Assembly: GCF_031179285.1 (NCBI RefSeq)
Contig: NZ_JAPSHY010000019.1
Span: 1-64,000, forward strand
From: Microbacterium sp.
Lineage (GTDB): Bacteria; Actinomycetota; Actinomycetes; Actinomycetales; Microbacteriaceae
DNA length: 64,000 nucleotides
Direction: 5' to 3'
The notes under the pieces are model-generated. The model worked only from the letters and a program-made list of their open reading frames with translations, did no database searches and had not been told where the DNA came from. This document shows positions 53,932 through 62,551 of the stretch, piece by piece. Each line of letters begins with the position of its first letter. The stretch's first letter is position 1. Made by a program: the position numbers and the translations under genes.

Positions 53932-55565
53932 ACGTGATCCCCATGGCCGCAGACAATCCCGTCGGCGAGAGCAACCCGGTCCTCAACATTTCGATCTTCC
54001 TCGCGTTCGTCGCGGTGACGCTGTTCATCGTCATCCGTGCCAGCCGCAACAACAAGACGGCGGCCGACTACTACGCCGCAGGTCGCTCATTCACCGGACC
54101 GCAGAACGGCTTCGCGATCGCGGGGGACTACCTCTCCGCGGCATCCTTCCTCGGCATCTGCGGTGCGATCGCCATCAACGGCTATGACGGGTTCCTGTAT
54201 TCCATCGGGTTCCTGGTGGCCTGGCTGGTGGCGCTGCTGCTCGTCGCGGAGCTCATGCGCAACACCGGCAAGTTCACGATGGCGGACGTGCTGTCCTTCC
54301 GCCTCAAGCAGCGCCCCGTGCGGGTCGCGGCCGCCATCACCACGCTGGCGGTGTGCTTCTTCTATCTGCTCGCGCAGATGGCCGGGGCCGGTGGTCTGGT
54401 GTCGCTGCTTCTCGGAATCGACGGCCGCCTGGGGCAGTCGATCGTGATCGCGGTCGTCGGAGTGCTGATGATCGTGTACGTGCTGATCGGCGGCATGAAG
54501 GGCACCACCTGGGTGCAGATCGTGAAGGCGTTCCTGCTCATCGGCGGAGCGATCGTGATGACGATCTGGGTGCTGGCGATGCATGGCTTCAGCCTCAACA
54601 CCCTCCTCGAGGCAGCCGTGGCCAACTCCGACAAGGGCGACGCGATCCTCGCGCCCGGCCTGCAGTACGGCGCCAACCCCTGGGACTTCCTCTCGCTGGG
54701 CATGGCGCTCGTGCTCGGAACGGCGGGGCTGCCCCATGTGCTGATGCGCTTCTACACCGTGCCGACCGCCAAGGAGGCGCGTCGCTCCGTGGTGTGGGCG
54801 ATCTGGCTCATCGGCGGGTTCTATCTGCTCACTCTGGTGCTGGGCTACGGCGCCGGCGCGCTTGTCGGGGCGGACGTCATCGCCAACGCCCCGGGTGGGG
54901 TGAACTCGGCGGCCCCGCTCCTCGCGCTCCAGCTCGGTGGCCCGCTGCTGCTCGGCTTCATCTCGGCGGTCGCGTTCGCCACGATCCTCGCCGTCGTGGC
55001 GGGGCTGACGATCACCGCGGCGGCGTCGTTCGCGCACGACATCTACGCGAACGTCATCCAGAAGAACAAGAAGGATTCCGCGGGCGCGCCCGCTCAGGCC
55101 GATCCGAACGGCGAGGTGAAGGTCGCCCGCCGCACGGTGATCGTCATCGGCATCCTGGCGATCCTCGGCGGCATCGGCGCCCAGGGCCAGAACATCGCCT
55201 TCCTGGTGGCGCTGGCTTTCGCTGTCGCAGCGTCTGCGAACCTGCCGACGATCCTCTACTCGCTGTTCTGGCGTCGCTTCACCACGCGCGGTGCGGTGTG
55301 GAGCATGTACGGCGGGCTGGGATCGGCGATCCTGCTCATCGTGCTGTCGCCGGTGTTCTCCGGAACGCCGACGTCGATGATCCCGGGGGTCGACTTCGCG
55401 ATCTGGCCGTTGAACAATCCGGGGATCGTCTCGATCCCGCTCGGGTTCCTCCTCGGCTGGCTGGGTACGATCACCAGCACCACCAAGGAGTCTCCAGAGC
55501 TCGCCGCCGAGATGGATGTCCGCTCGCTGACAGGCTTCGGCGCGGAGAAGGCGGTGGACCACTGA
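53928..55565 (+). CDS. monocarboxylate/cation symporter (ActP/MctC type, SSS family)
   Basis: 545 residues, about 13 membrane helices. Sodium:solute symporter family: AADYYAAGRSFTGPQNGFAI near the start, GAIAINGYDGFLYSIGF, GGMKGTTWVQIVKAF. ActP/MctC-type carriers take up acetate, pyruvate or propionate. Translated together with the DUF485 gene. Substrate within the group is inferred. Confidence 0.92.
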   Translation: MNVIPMAADNPVGESNPVLNISIFLAFVAVTLFIVIRASRNNKTAADYYAAGRSFTGPQNGFAIAGDYLSAASFLGICGAIAINGYDGFLYSIGFLVAWLVALLLVAELMRNTGKFTMADVLSFRLKQRPVRVAAAITTLAVCFFYLLAQMAGAGGLVSLLLGIDGRLGQSIVIAVVGVLMIVYVLIGGMKGTTWVQIVKAFLLIGGAIVMTIWVLAMHGFSLNTLLEAAVANSDKGDAILAPGLQYGANPWDFLSLGMALVLGTAGLPHVLMRFYTVPTAKEARRSVVWAIWLIGGFYLLTLVLGYGAGALVGADVIANAPGGVNSAAPLLALQLGGPLLLGFISAVAFATILAVVAGLTITAAASFAHDIYANVIQKNKKDSAGAPAQADPNGEVKVARRTVIVIGILAILGGIGAQGQNIAFLVALAFAVAASANLPTILYSLFWRRFTTRGAVWSMYGGLGSAILLIVLSPVFSGTPTSMIPGVDFAIWPLNNPGIVSIPLGFLLGWLGTITSTTKESPELAAEMDVRSLTGFGAEKAVDH

Positions 55566-55605
55566 TCGCGATCGACTGCTCGCGCGCGCTCGCTCCGCAG
55601 TGAGC

Positions 55606-55642
55606 ACGTGGACCCCGGCGGCCTACTCGCCGGGGCCCACGT
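55606..55642. terminator. bidirectional terminator after symporter and MGMT-like genes
   Basis: ACGTGGACCCCGGCG and CGCCGGGGCCCACGT pair over 15 positions with one mismatch around a seven-base loop, between the two convergent genes. Confidence 0.7.
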
Positions 55643-55660
55643 CGTCTCGGCCCCTGTCGA

Positions 55661-56182
55661 TCAACCTCGGGCGGTCGCCTCGAGATCGAGCAGGAATCTC
55701 TTGCGCTCGGGGTGCGCCCCATAATGCCCGGGAGAGCCGTCGGAGCGGACGACGCGGTGCACCGGAACGATGATCGAGAAGGGCGTGAGCCGGCAGGCCG
55801 TGCCCACGGCGCGAGCGGCACCGGGATGGCCGGCCCGGACCGCCACCTCGCCGTAGCTCATCGTCTCACCCCACGCGATGTCGCAGATCGTGTGCAGGGC
55901 GGCCGACGAGAATCCGTCGACGAGGCGCCAGTCGAGGCGAAGCTGCTCATCGAACCGGATGGGCGCTCCTTCGAAGTAGTCGTCGAGCAGGTGCGCGAGT
56001 TCGTCAGCTGCACCGGGCGCGGGTTCGGGCACCGCGTGAAGTCGACGAGAGACGTCTTCGAGCAACCAGGGCACGGAGGGGTCCTCGGATTCGGAGAGGT
56101 CGAACCGCACGATCCCCTCGTCCGAGAAGACCGCGAGCGCATCTCCGAACGGCGTCGGTGCGAAGTCATAACGGAAGGTCAT
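55661..56182 (-). CDS. MGMT/AGT-like protein with Cys-to-Val in the active site
   Basis: 173 residues. Clearly an O6-alkylguanine-DNA alkyltransferase fold: N-terminal domain (about 1-85), MSYGEVA, the arginine finger in GAARAVG, and the C-terminal GHYGAHPERKRFLLDLE. But the invariant PCHRV reads PVHRV (Val141, codon GTG at 55760-55762), and the usual NP before it is TP. Without the acceptor cysteine it cannot transfer alkyl groups. Known cysteine-less relatives (ATL proteins) have Trp there and flag lesions for excision repair, so a similar lesion-binding role is possible but not shown. Start at MTFRYDFAPTPFG; an open frame upstream has no similarity. Confidence 0.88.
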   Translation of the reverse strand: MTFRYDFAPTPFGDALAVFSDEGIVRFDLSESEDPSVPWLLEDVSRRLHAVPEPAPGAADELAHLLDDYFEGAPIRFDEQLRLDWRLVDGFSSAALHTICDIAWGETMSYGEVAVRAGHPGAARAVGTACRLTPFSIIVPVHRVVRSDGSPGHYGAHPERKRFLLDLEATARG

Positions 56183-56348
56183 GACCCCATCCTGACCGGC
56201 AGGAGCGCGCGCCGGCAGCGTCCCCTCGCGAACGGGGGAGAACCGACGCCCGCCCGGCTCCGTGCAGGACGGGCGGCGCGGTGGCCGCCTGAAGGCGTGA
56301 ATACCGTGAAACCCGCCCGGGATACAGCCGCACGAGACCATGCGCGCC

Positions 56349-56354
56349 TAGGGT
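56349..56354 (+). promoter_or_regulatory. -10 element of the large helicase-like gene
   Basis: TAGGGT, seven bases before the GTG at 56362. Confidence 0.45.
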
Positions 56355-56361
56355 GTGTGGT

Positions 56362-59300
56362 GTGTGGCGACGTGAAGGAAAGTCTGCGAATGATGCAGCG
56401 ACGGATGCCGCGGTGACTCTCGGCGACCTGCACGAGTCTCCGACGGGCGTCGACGTCGCGCATGCCGCCGAGGCCGAACGCACCCGCCTGCGCGCGGAGG
56501 CCGCCGATCTCGGCGGTCCTTCTCCGCTGATCACCTACCGCGACACCGTGGAATCGGCGATCGACATCTCCAAAGCCCATCCAGGGAGCCTCCCGCAGTT
56601 CATCACCGGTCGCTCGACGCTGCTGTCGAACCTCTTCCGCGACGAGGTGGGCCTTCGGACAGCACGGCTCGCGGCGGAGCGGATCACCGCGAAGAACACC
56701 GAACTGCGCACGGTGCGGGGGATCGAGGCGGTGCACCTCGCCGTGGGCGTCGCCAGCTGGCGCATCGGCGGCGCGGACTTCGCCGCCCCCGTGCTGCTGC
56801 GGCCGCTGGCGATCCGCCGCCATCACTCCGACTTCGAGCTCAAGCTCCAGGGCACCTTCGACGTCAATCCCGAACTCGTCCGCATCGCGCGGGAGCACTT
56901 CGGCATCACCATCGACGCCGCAGCCCTCGCCGCCCTCGCATATGACGGCGGCATCTTCAAGCCACAGCCGGTGATCGACAGCCTGCGCGCGACCACGCGC
57001 TCGATCGACACGTTCGCCGTCCAGCCGCGGCTGGTGGTCTCGACGTTCGCCGACGTCGGCGGCGCCATGGCCCGCGACAGCCGAAACCTGGACTCGAGGA
57101 TGCTGAACGCGCTCGCCGGTCACGTCGGCGATCGCGAGCAGGTCTCGGCGCCCCGAGCTGAGCCGCACTACGTCGGACCGGACGACCGCGCCCCAGCATC
57201 CGACAACCTGCTGCTCGACGCCGACGCCGAGCAGGAGGCCGTGCTGTCGAAGATCGCAGCTGGCCACTCGCTGACCGTCGCCACGCTGCCGGGGACCGGC
57301 GGCACGCAGACCGTGATCAATGCACTCGGAGAGCTGGTGCGTGCAGGCAAACGGGTGCTCGTCGTCTCGGCCCGCCGGTCGACGCTGGACGGAGTGCGGC
57401 ATCGGCTCGCCGGAATCGGACTCGACAGCCTCGCGATCTCGCCGGTGAGCGTCCGCCGCGATCTGATCCGCGCCATCGGCCGGAATGAGAAGGCGACCTC
57501 GCCCAAGGTCAGCGAAGTCGATGACGCTCTCGTGCGCCTGCGCACGGTGCTCCGCGATTACCGCAACGCGCTGACGGCTCCCGTGCCGGGGATGAACGCC
57601 TCCGTCCTGGAGGCGACGAGACAGCTCACCCGGCTGGCGTCGCTGCCGACGCCGCCATCCACGACCGCGCGTCTCGGTGCGCAGGCGCTGCAGCGTCTCG
57701 CGGCGGACAGGACCGCGGCGGCGGAGTCGCTGGCACAGGCGGCCCGACTCGGCGAGTTCCGGTTCGGCCCGGACGACTCGCCCTGGTACGGGGTCAGCTT
57801 CGGCAGTACTGAAGCCGCGCGTGCCGCCCACGAGCTGGCGGTGCGGCTGCATTCCGACAGCGTCCCTGCCCTGCTCGAGCGGGGCTATGAGCTCATCGCC
57901 CAGACGCACATGCGCCCGTTCGCCACGATCGACGAGCTGGGGGAGTACCTGCGGCTGCTGCAGGGCATTCGCGACTCACTCGACCGATTCAGCCCCACTG
58001 TCTTCGAGCGCCCGCTCGGCGAGCTCATCCAGGCGCACGGATCCCGGCGTGACGCGCCGGGGATGTCCGGTGCCAACCGGCGGCGGCTGCGCCGCCTGGC
58101 CAAGGAGTACGTGCGTCCCGGCGTGCACGTGACCGAGATGCACGAGGCGCTGCTGCGTATTCAGACCCAGCGCACGCAGTGGCAGCGCTGCGTCGACGCG
58201 GGAGTCGCACCGGAGGTGCCCCTGGGCCTTGCCGACGTGTACGCGGCCTGGCAGCGCGTCGAGGCCGAACTCGCCGAACTCGATGCTGCCCTCGGACGGC
58301 GTGAGCCGCTCGCGACGCTGCCCGTCGCCCGCCTCGTGCGCACGCTCGCCGGCCTCGCGGCGAAGTCGGACGTGTTCGACAACCTCGTCGAGCGGGCAGA
58401 ACTGCGTGACCGACTGGCCCTGCTCGGCCTCGAGCCGCTGCTCGCCGACCTGTCGGTTCGTCACGTGTCGGAGGCCCGCGTCGGAGACGAGCTGGAGTTC
58501 GCCTGGTGGCAGTCCCTCCTGGAACGGGCGCTGCAGGACAACAGGGCCCTCCTCGGCGCGAACACCGCGGTCGTCGACCGCCTCGAGCGGGATTACCGCC
58601 TGGTCGACGAGGCGCATGCGGCGATGTCGGGTCCGTTGCTCGCCTGGCAGTTGGCGAGCCAGTGGAAGATCGCGATCGTCGACGAGCCCGAGCAGTCTCA
58701 GCATCTGCGCCGCGCACTCACCGATGCCGCTGCGAGCACCGCGCAAATCGTCTCCGCCGCCCCCACTCTCGTCGACGTGCTCGCCCCGGTCTGGATCTCG
58801 TCGCCCTACATGGTGCCCGAGATCCCCGATTCCGTGACCTTCGACACCGTGCTGCTCGTGGATGCCGCGGCGATCAACCTCGCCGAGGCAGCGCCCGCGA
58901 TCCGGCGCGCACGCCAGGTGGTGGCCTTCGGCGACCCGGTGACGCAGCGTCCGACGCCCTTCCACGTCGCGGTCGATCCGGCCGAGGCCTGGGAAGCGGA
59001 GGTGCCCTTCGATTCCGTCTCCGTCTTCGAGCGCCTCTCTGAACTGCTCCCCGTGATGACCCTGACGCGCAGCTACCGGGCCGGGGGAGAAGACCTCGCC
59101 GAGCTCATCAACGACGCGTTCTACGGCGGCGAGATCGTCTCGCTGCCCTGGGCGGGCTCCTACCTCGGACGAGGCAGCCTGACCGTCGACTACGTCGAGG
59201 GAGGCGTCGGTGCACCCGATCCGATCTCGGGTGCGGTGGAGAGCCCGGACGCCGAGGTGGCGCGCGTGGTCACCCTCGTCGTGGAGCATGCCGTGCATCG

Positions 59301-60081
59301 GCCGACGGAGTCGCTCATGGTCGTCACCGCCAGCGCCCGCCACGCCGAGCGCGTGCGCGCGGCGGTCACGACCGCGTTCGCCGGCCGCTCCGATGTCGCC
59401 GACTTCGTCTCGCGAGACACGGCCGAGCCTTTCGCGGTGCTCACCCTCGAGGAGTCCGTGGCAGAGAGCCGGGACCGCGTGATCTTCTCGCTCGGTTTCG
59501 GGCTGACCAAGCACGGCCGCGTGCTCAGCGACTTCGGCGACCTGTCGACGCCCGACGGAGAGCGGCTGCTCACGGTCGGCATGACCCGCGCACGCCGCTC
59601 GATGGTGCTGGTGTCCTCGATCCGGCCGTCGTCCTTCGACGACGGACGACTCGAACACGGTGCGGCGACGCTGATGTCGATCCTCGGCGGTCTCGCCGCT
59701 CGCGGGCGCGACGCGCGCCTCGAGGATCTCGCCGACCCCCTCACGCTCGCTCTCGCACGGGAGCTCCGCCGCCTCGGGGCCTCGGTCGACGTCGACTATC
59801 GGGGCCTGCTCCCGCTCGTCGCGCAGCACGACGGCAAGGCCGTGGTGATCGAGTCCGACCCGGAGTCGCGTGGCGAATCGCTCAGGGAGACTCTGCGGCT
59901 GCGACCCCAGGTGCTGCGCCGGCTCGGCTGGCACTACGTGCGGGTGCACGCGTTCGACCTCTACAGCGATCCGGTGACCGTGGCGTCGCGCATCGCGGGC
60001 ATCCTCGGCATCTCCGCGCAGGCACCGCGCGCGGACATCGACACCCAGCCGATCGATCTGCCCGATTCGCGGCATGACTGA
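56362..60081 (+). CDS. large SF1 helicase-like protein with nuclease-like C-terminus, degenerate motifs
   Basis: 1239 residues. N-terminal part (about 40-260) resembles the DUF4011-type region of long bacterial Upf1-like helicases (LITYRDTVESAIDIS). Then a helicase core: Walker A position reads LPGTGGTQT (57288-57312) where the canonical sequence is GTGKT, so the lysine is Gly; helical insert; Walker B VLLVDAAAINLAEA lacks the Glu of DE; motif IV-like TLTRSYRAGGEDL; motif VI VGMTRARRSMVL. C-terminal 120 residues resemble the REase-like (MTES_1575/Vsr) domain but with VVIESDPES and VRVHAFDLYSD and no clear catalytic set. So it looks like a conserved pseudo-helicase, perhaps a scaffold. GTG 56362 follows a -10 element; GTG 56353 is the alternative. 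Confidence 0.85.
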   Translation: MWRREGKSANDAATDAAVTLGDLHESPTGVDVAHAAEAERTRLRAEAADLGGPSPLITYRDTVESAIDISKAHPGSLPQFITGRSTLLSNLFRDEVGLRTARLAAERITAKNTELRTVRGIEAVHLAVGVASWRIGGADFAAPVLLRPLAIRRHHSDFELKLQGTFDVNPELVRIAREHFGITIDAAALAALAYDGGIFKPQPVIDSLRATTRSIDTFAVQPRLVVSTFADVGGAMARDSRNLDSRMLNALAGHVGDREQVSAPRAEPHYVGPDDRAPASDNLLLDADAEQEAVLSKIAAGHSLTVATLPGTGGTQTVINALGELVRAGKRVLVVSARRSTLDGVRHRLAGIGLDSLAISPVSVRRDLIRAIGRNEKATSPKVSEVDDALVRLRTVLRDYRNALTAPVPGMNASVLEATRQLTRLASLPTPPSTTARLGAQALQRLAADRTAAAESLAQAARLGEFRFGPDDSPWYGVSFGSTEAARAAHELAVRLHSDSVPALLERGYELIAQTHMRPFATIDELGEYLRLLQGIRDSLDRFSPTVFERPLGELIQAHGSRRDAPGMSGANRRRLRRLAKEYVRPGVHVTEMHEALLRIQTQRTQWQRCVDAGVAPEVPLGLADVYAAWQRVEAELAELDAALGRREPLATLPVARLVRTLAGLAAKSDVFDNLVERAELRDRLALLGLEPLLADLSVRHVSEARVGDELEFAWWQSLLERALQDNRALLGANTAVVDRLERDYRLVDEAHAAMSGPLLAWQLASQWKIAIVDEPEQSQHLRRALTDAAASTAQIVSAAPTLVDVLAPVWISSPYMVPEIPDSVTFDTVLLVDAAAINLAEAAPAIRRARQVVAFGDPVTQRPTPFHVAVDPAEAWEAEVPFDSVSVFERLSELLPVMTLTRSYRAGGEDLAELINDAFYGGEIVSLPWAGSYLGRGSLTVDYVEGGVGAPDPISGAVESPDAEVARVVTLVVEHAVHRPTESLMVVTASARHAERVRAAVTTAFAGRSDVADFVSRDTAEPFAVLTLEESVAESRDRVIFSLGFGLTKHGRVLSDFGDLSTPDGERLLTVGMTRARRSMVLVSSIRPSSFDDGRLEHGAATLMSILGGLAARGRDARLEDLADPLTLALARELRRLGASVDVDYRGLLPLVAQHDGKAVVIESDPESRGESLRETLRLRPQVLRRLGWHYVRVHAFDLYSDPVTVASRIAGILGISAQAPRADIDTQPIDLPDSRHD

Positions 60082-60268
60082 CGATTCCCGTCAGCGGATC
60101 GAGCGGGTTCCCGGAGCGCGTCGCGCCCGCCTCACGCCGGCGCCGGGGACGGACCCGGAACCGGATACCGGAACGGACCGGCAGAAGGATGCGGCGGCGA
60201 CCGGCGACGGCGGGACGAAAGGCCCCAACGACGAGCGGCTGCGGCAGGACGTGCCGCCGCACTACTGA
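60074..60268 (+). CDS. small hydrophilic protein downstream of the helicase-like gene
   Basis: 64 residues, no membrane segment, rich in Asp, Arg, Pro and Gly; begins MTDDSRQRIERVPG and ends RLRQDVPPHY. Overlaps the helicase-like stop by eight bases, so likely co-translated. No family recognised. Codon use (GC-rich third positions) fits a real gene. Confidence 0.6.
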   Translation: MTDDSRQRIERVPGARRARLTPAPGTDPEPDTGTDRQKDAAATGDGGTKGPNDERLRQDVPPHY

Positions 60269-60274
60269 GAGTGC

Positions 60275-60688
60275 TCAGCCGGCAGCCGCGTCGCGGCGCA
60301 GCAGGTCTCGGATCTCGATGAGCAGCTCCTGCTCGGTCGGCAGGGTCTGCTCCTCGACGGCCGGGTTCTTCGCCGCCTGGTGCTCCTTGTACTTGTTCAT
60401 CGGCACGACGAAGACGAAGTACACCACCAGCGCGACGGCGAGGAAGCTGATGACGGCCGACACCAGGTCGCCGAGCGGGAAGACGACCTCGCCGTAGAGA
60501 CCGGGCAGTTTCGGGCCGAAGTTCCCCGCGGCGTCCGCCTGGAAGAAGAGCGCGACCAGGGGGTTGATGATGCTCGACACGACGGCGTTCACGATCGCGG
60601 TGAAGGCCGAGCCGATGACCACGGCGACCGCCAGATCGATGACGTTGCCCTTGGTGACGAACTCCTTGAAGCCCTGTAGCACTGTCAC
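60275..60688 (-). CDS. mscL: large-conductance mechanosensitive channel
   Basis: 137 residues. Two membrane helices, FKEFVTKGNVIDLAVAVVIG at the start and the second helix SAVISFLAVALVVYFVFVV. Releases solutes on hypoosmotic shock. Homopentamer in the membrane. Followed upstream by the FmdB-type gene. Confidence 0.96.
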   Translation of the reverse strand: MTVLQGFKEFVTKGNVIDLAVAVVIGSAFTAIVNAVVSSIINPLVALFFQADAAGNFGPKLPGLYGEVVFPLGDLVSAVISFLAVALVVYFVFVVPMNKYKEHQAAKNPAVEEQTLPTEQELLIEIRDLLRRDAAAG

Positions 60689-60716
60689 TCCTTCTCAGTC
60701 CTTTCCATCCGCGGCC

Positions 60717-60989
60717 TCAGGAGGAGGCCGGCGACGACGCGGCGGCCGGGGCGGTGCTCGTGGCCTTCTCGGGCTTCGAAGAGGTCGAACCCTGGTCGGA
60801 GCCGCCGGACTTGCTGCGCGAATCCGTGCGGTAGAAGCCGGAGCCGTTGAAGGTGACGCCGATGGATCCGTACTGCTTGCGCAGTGCGCCGCCGCATTCG
60901 GGGCAGATGGTCAGCGCGTCGTCGGAGAAACTCTGCACGGCGTCGAACTGGTGCGCGCACGTCGTGCAGGCATAGGCATAAGTGGGCAT
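60717..60989 (-). CDS. FmdB-type zinc-ribbon protein
   Basis: 90 residues. CxxC...CxxC zinc ribbon: MPTYAYACTTCAHQFDAVQSF and TICPECGGALRKQYGSIGVTF (given as two parts), then a Ser/Ala/Pro-rich tail. Small regulatory-type protein of the FmdB family. Located between mscL and the 5-FTHF cyclo-ligase gene. Confidence 0.92.
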   Translation of the reverse strand: MPTYAYACTTCAHQFDAVQSFSDDALTICPECGGALRKQYGSIGVTFNGSGFYRTDSRSKSGGSDQGSTSSKPEKATSTAPAAASSPASS

Positions 60990-61003
60990 GGTCGTCCTCG
61001 GGT

Positions 61004-61600
61004 TCAGTGTCGCGACGGCGACAGGATCAATGTCTGCGACGGGGTCACGACGCCGGTCACCGGCTGATCGTGCACCTCCCGCGGCAGGGAGTCGAGTATC
61101 TCGGAATCATAGATCACCGCGTACACCGGCGGGCACCGCTGCATCGACCCGATCGTCTTGTCGAAGTACCCGCGGCCCCATCCGAGTCGCATCCCCGACC
61201 GGTCGACGGCCGCGGCGGGGATGATCATCAGGTCGACGTCGTTCACCGCGATCGGGCCGAGCACCTCGCCGGTGGGCTCCGGCAGACCGAACATGCCCTC
61301 GGAGACATGCTCGTCATCGGTGGCGACCGCCCAGTCCAGCAGGCCGTCGGCGCGCGTCACCGGCAACAGCACCCGGATGCCCCGGCGGACCGCCGCTGAG
61401 ACGAACTCCCGGGTGCCGGGCTCGTTCGTGGCGGACAGATAGCACGACACCGAGCGTGCGCCGCTGGCCTCGACGAGCTCGTCGAGCCGCGCCGCGATGG
61501 CGGAGGCCGCAGCATCCCGCTGCGCGTCGGACAGAAGCTGGCGTCGCTCGCGCAGCTCGGCTCGCAGTGCGCGCTTGGCGTGCTCGACGTCGTTCGACAT
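61004..61600 (-). CDS. 5-formyltetrahydrofolate cyclo-ligase
   Basis: 198 residues. Converts 5-formyl-THF to 5,10-methenyl-THF with ATP. KRALRAELRERRQLLS at the N-terminus, FGLPEPTG, PAAAVDRSGMRLGWGRGYFDK (nucleotide-binding motif given in parts) and a normal C-terminal end. TACACT seven bases before the ATG suggests a leaderless mRNA. Divergent from galU. An in-frame extension far upstream is antisense to other genes and rejected. Confidence 0.95.
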   Translation of the reverse strand: MSNDVEHAKRALRAELRERRQLLSDAQRDAAASAIAARLDELVEASGARSVSCYLSATNEPGTREFVSAAVRRGIRVLLPVTRADGLLDWAVATDDEHVSEGMFGLPEPTGEVLGPIAVNDVDLMIIPAAAVDRSGMRLGWGRGYFDKTIGSMQRCPPVYAVIYDSEILDSLPREVHDQPVTGVVTPSQTLILSPSRH

Positions 61601-61607
61601 GCCTTCG

Positions 61608-61613
61608 AGTGTA
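61608..61613 (-). promoter_or_regulatory. -10 element of the cyclo-ligase gene
   Basis: On the minus strand TACACT, seven bases before the ATG at 61600. Confidence 0.45.
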
Positions 61614-61630
61614 CGGGCGCCGGGCCCCGG

Positions 61631-61636
61631 TAGGCT
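61631..61636 (+). promoter_or_regulatory. -10 element of leaderless galU
   Basis: TAGGCT, six bases before the ATG at 61643. Confidence 0.5.
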
Positions 61637-61642
61637 GAGGGG

Positions 61643-62530
61643 ATGGGTCATCAGAAGATCAAGGCAGTCATTCCCGCGGCCGGACTCGGAACACGATTCC
61701 TCCCGGCGACCAAAGCGATGCCGAAGGAGATGCTGCCCGTCGTCGACAAGCCGGCCATCCAGTACGTCGTCGAAGAGGCGGCCGCTGCCGGCATCGAGGA
61801 CATCCTGGTGATCATGGGGCGCAACAAGAACGCCATCTCGAACCACTTCGACGCCGTGCCGGAGCTCGAGGTCAAGCTGATGGAGAAGGGCGACACCGGG
61901 CGCCTGGAACGCGTGCTGAAGTCCAGTGATCTCGCCGACATCCACTACGTGCGCCAGGGCGAGCCCAAGGGCCTCGGTCACGCGGTGCTGCGTGCGCGCA
62001 GCCACGTCGGCGACAGCTCCTTCGCCGTCCTCCTCGGCGACGACCTCATCGACGAGCGTGACGAACTGCTCACCGCGATGATGGCGGTCCACGAGCAGAC
62101 CGGTGCCGCCGTCGTGGCGCTGATGGAGGTCGATCCCGCCAGCATCCAGATGTACGGCGCCGCTGCCGTCGAGCCGATCGACGGCATGGACGCGGTCCGC
62201 GTGACGGGTCTGGTCGAGAAGCCCGCCCCCGAGGACGCGCCGTCGAACCTCGCGATCATCGGACGCTACGTGCTTCCCGCTTCGATCTTCGAGATCCTCG
62301 AGCGCACCGAGCCGGGCAAGGGCGGCGAGATCCAGCTCACTGACGCACTGCAGGAGCTCACGGCAGCCGACAGCGGCCCGGGGGTCGTCGGCGTGATCTT
62401 CCGCGGCCGCCGCTACGACACCGGCGACCGCGTCGACTACATCAAGGCGATCGTGCAGCTCGCGGCGGATCGGGACGACCTGGGACCGGAGCTGCGCCCG
62501 TGGTTCAAGGAGTTCGCGGAACGCCTCTAG
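61643..62530 (+). CDS. galU: UTP-glucose-1-phosphate uridylyltransferase
   Basis: 295 residues, normal length. Nucleotide-binding VIPAAGLGTRFLPATKAMPK at the start, YVRQGEPKGLGHAVL, LLGDDLI and LVEKPAP. Makes UDP-glucose for cell-wall glycans and trehalose. Leaderless promoter; the acetyltransferase gene follows by 21 bases. Confidence 0.97.
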   Translation: MGHQKIKAVIPAAGLGTRFLPATKAMPKEMLPVVDKPAIQYVVEEAAAAGIEDILVIMGRNKNAISNHFDAVPELEVKLMEKGDTGRLERVLKSSDLADIHYVRQGEPKGLGHAVLRARSHVGDSSFAVLLGDDLIDERDELLTAMMAVHEQTGAAVVALMEVDPASIQMYGAAAVEPIDGMDAVRVTGLVEKPAPEDAPSNLAIIGRYVLPASIFEILERTEPGKGGEIQLTDALQELTAADSGPGVVGVIFRGRRYDTGDRVDYIKAIVQLAADRDDLGPELRPWFKEFAERL

Positions 62531-62551
62531 GCGACCTTCGCGGGTGCGCTG

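Noticed and set aside
57976..60075. Open frame of about 700 codons antisense to the helicase-like gene
   Set aside because: The plus-strand frame has helicase motifs and continues far beyond; the minus frame has only low-complexity His/Asp/Arg sequence.
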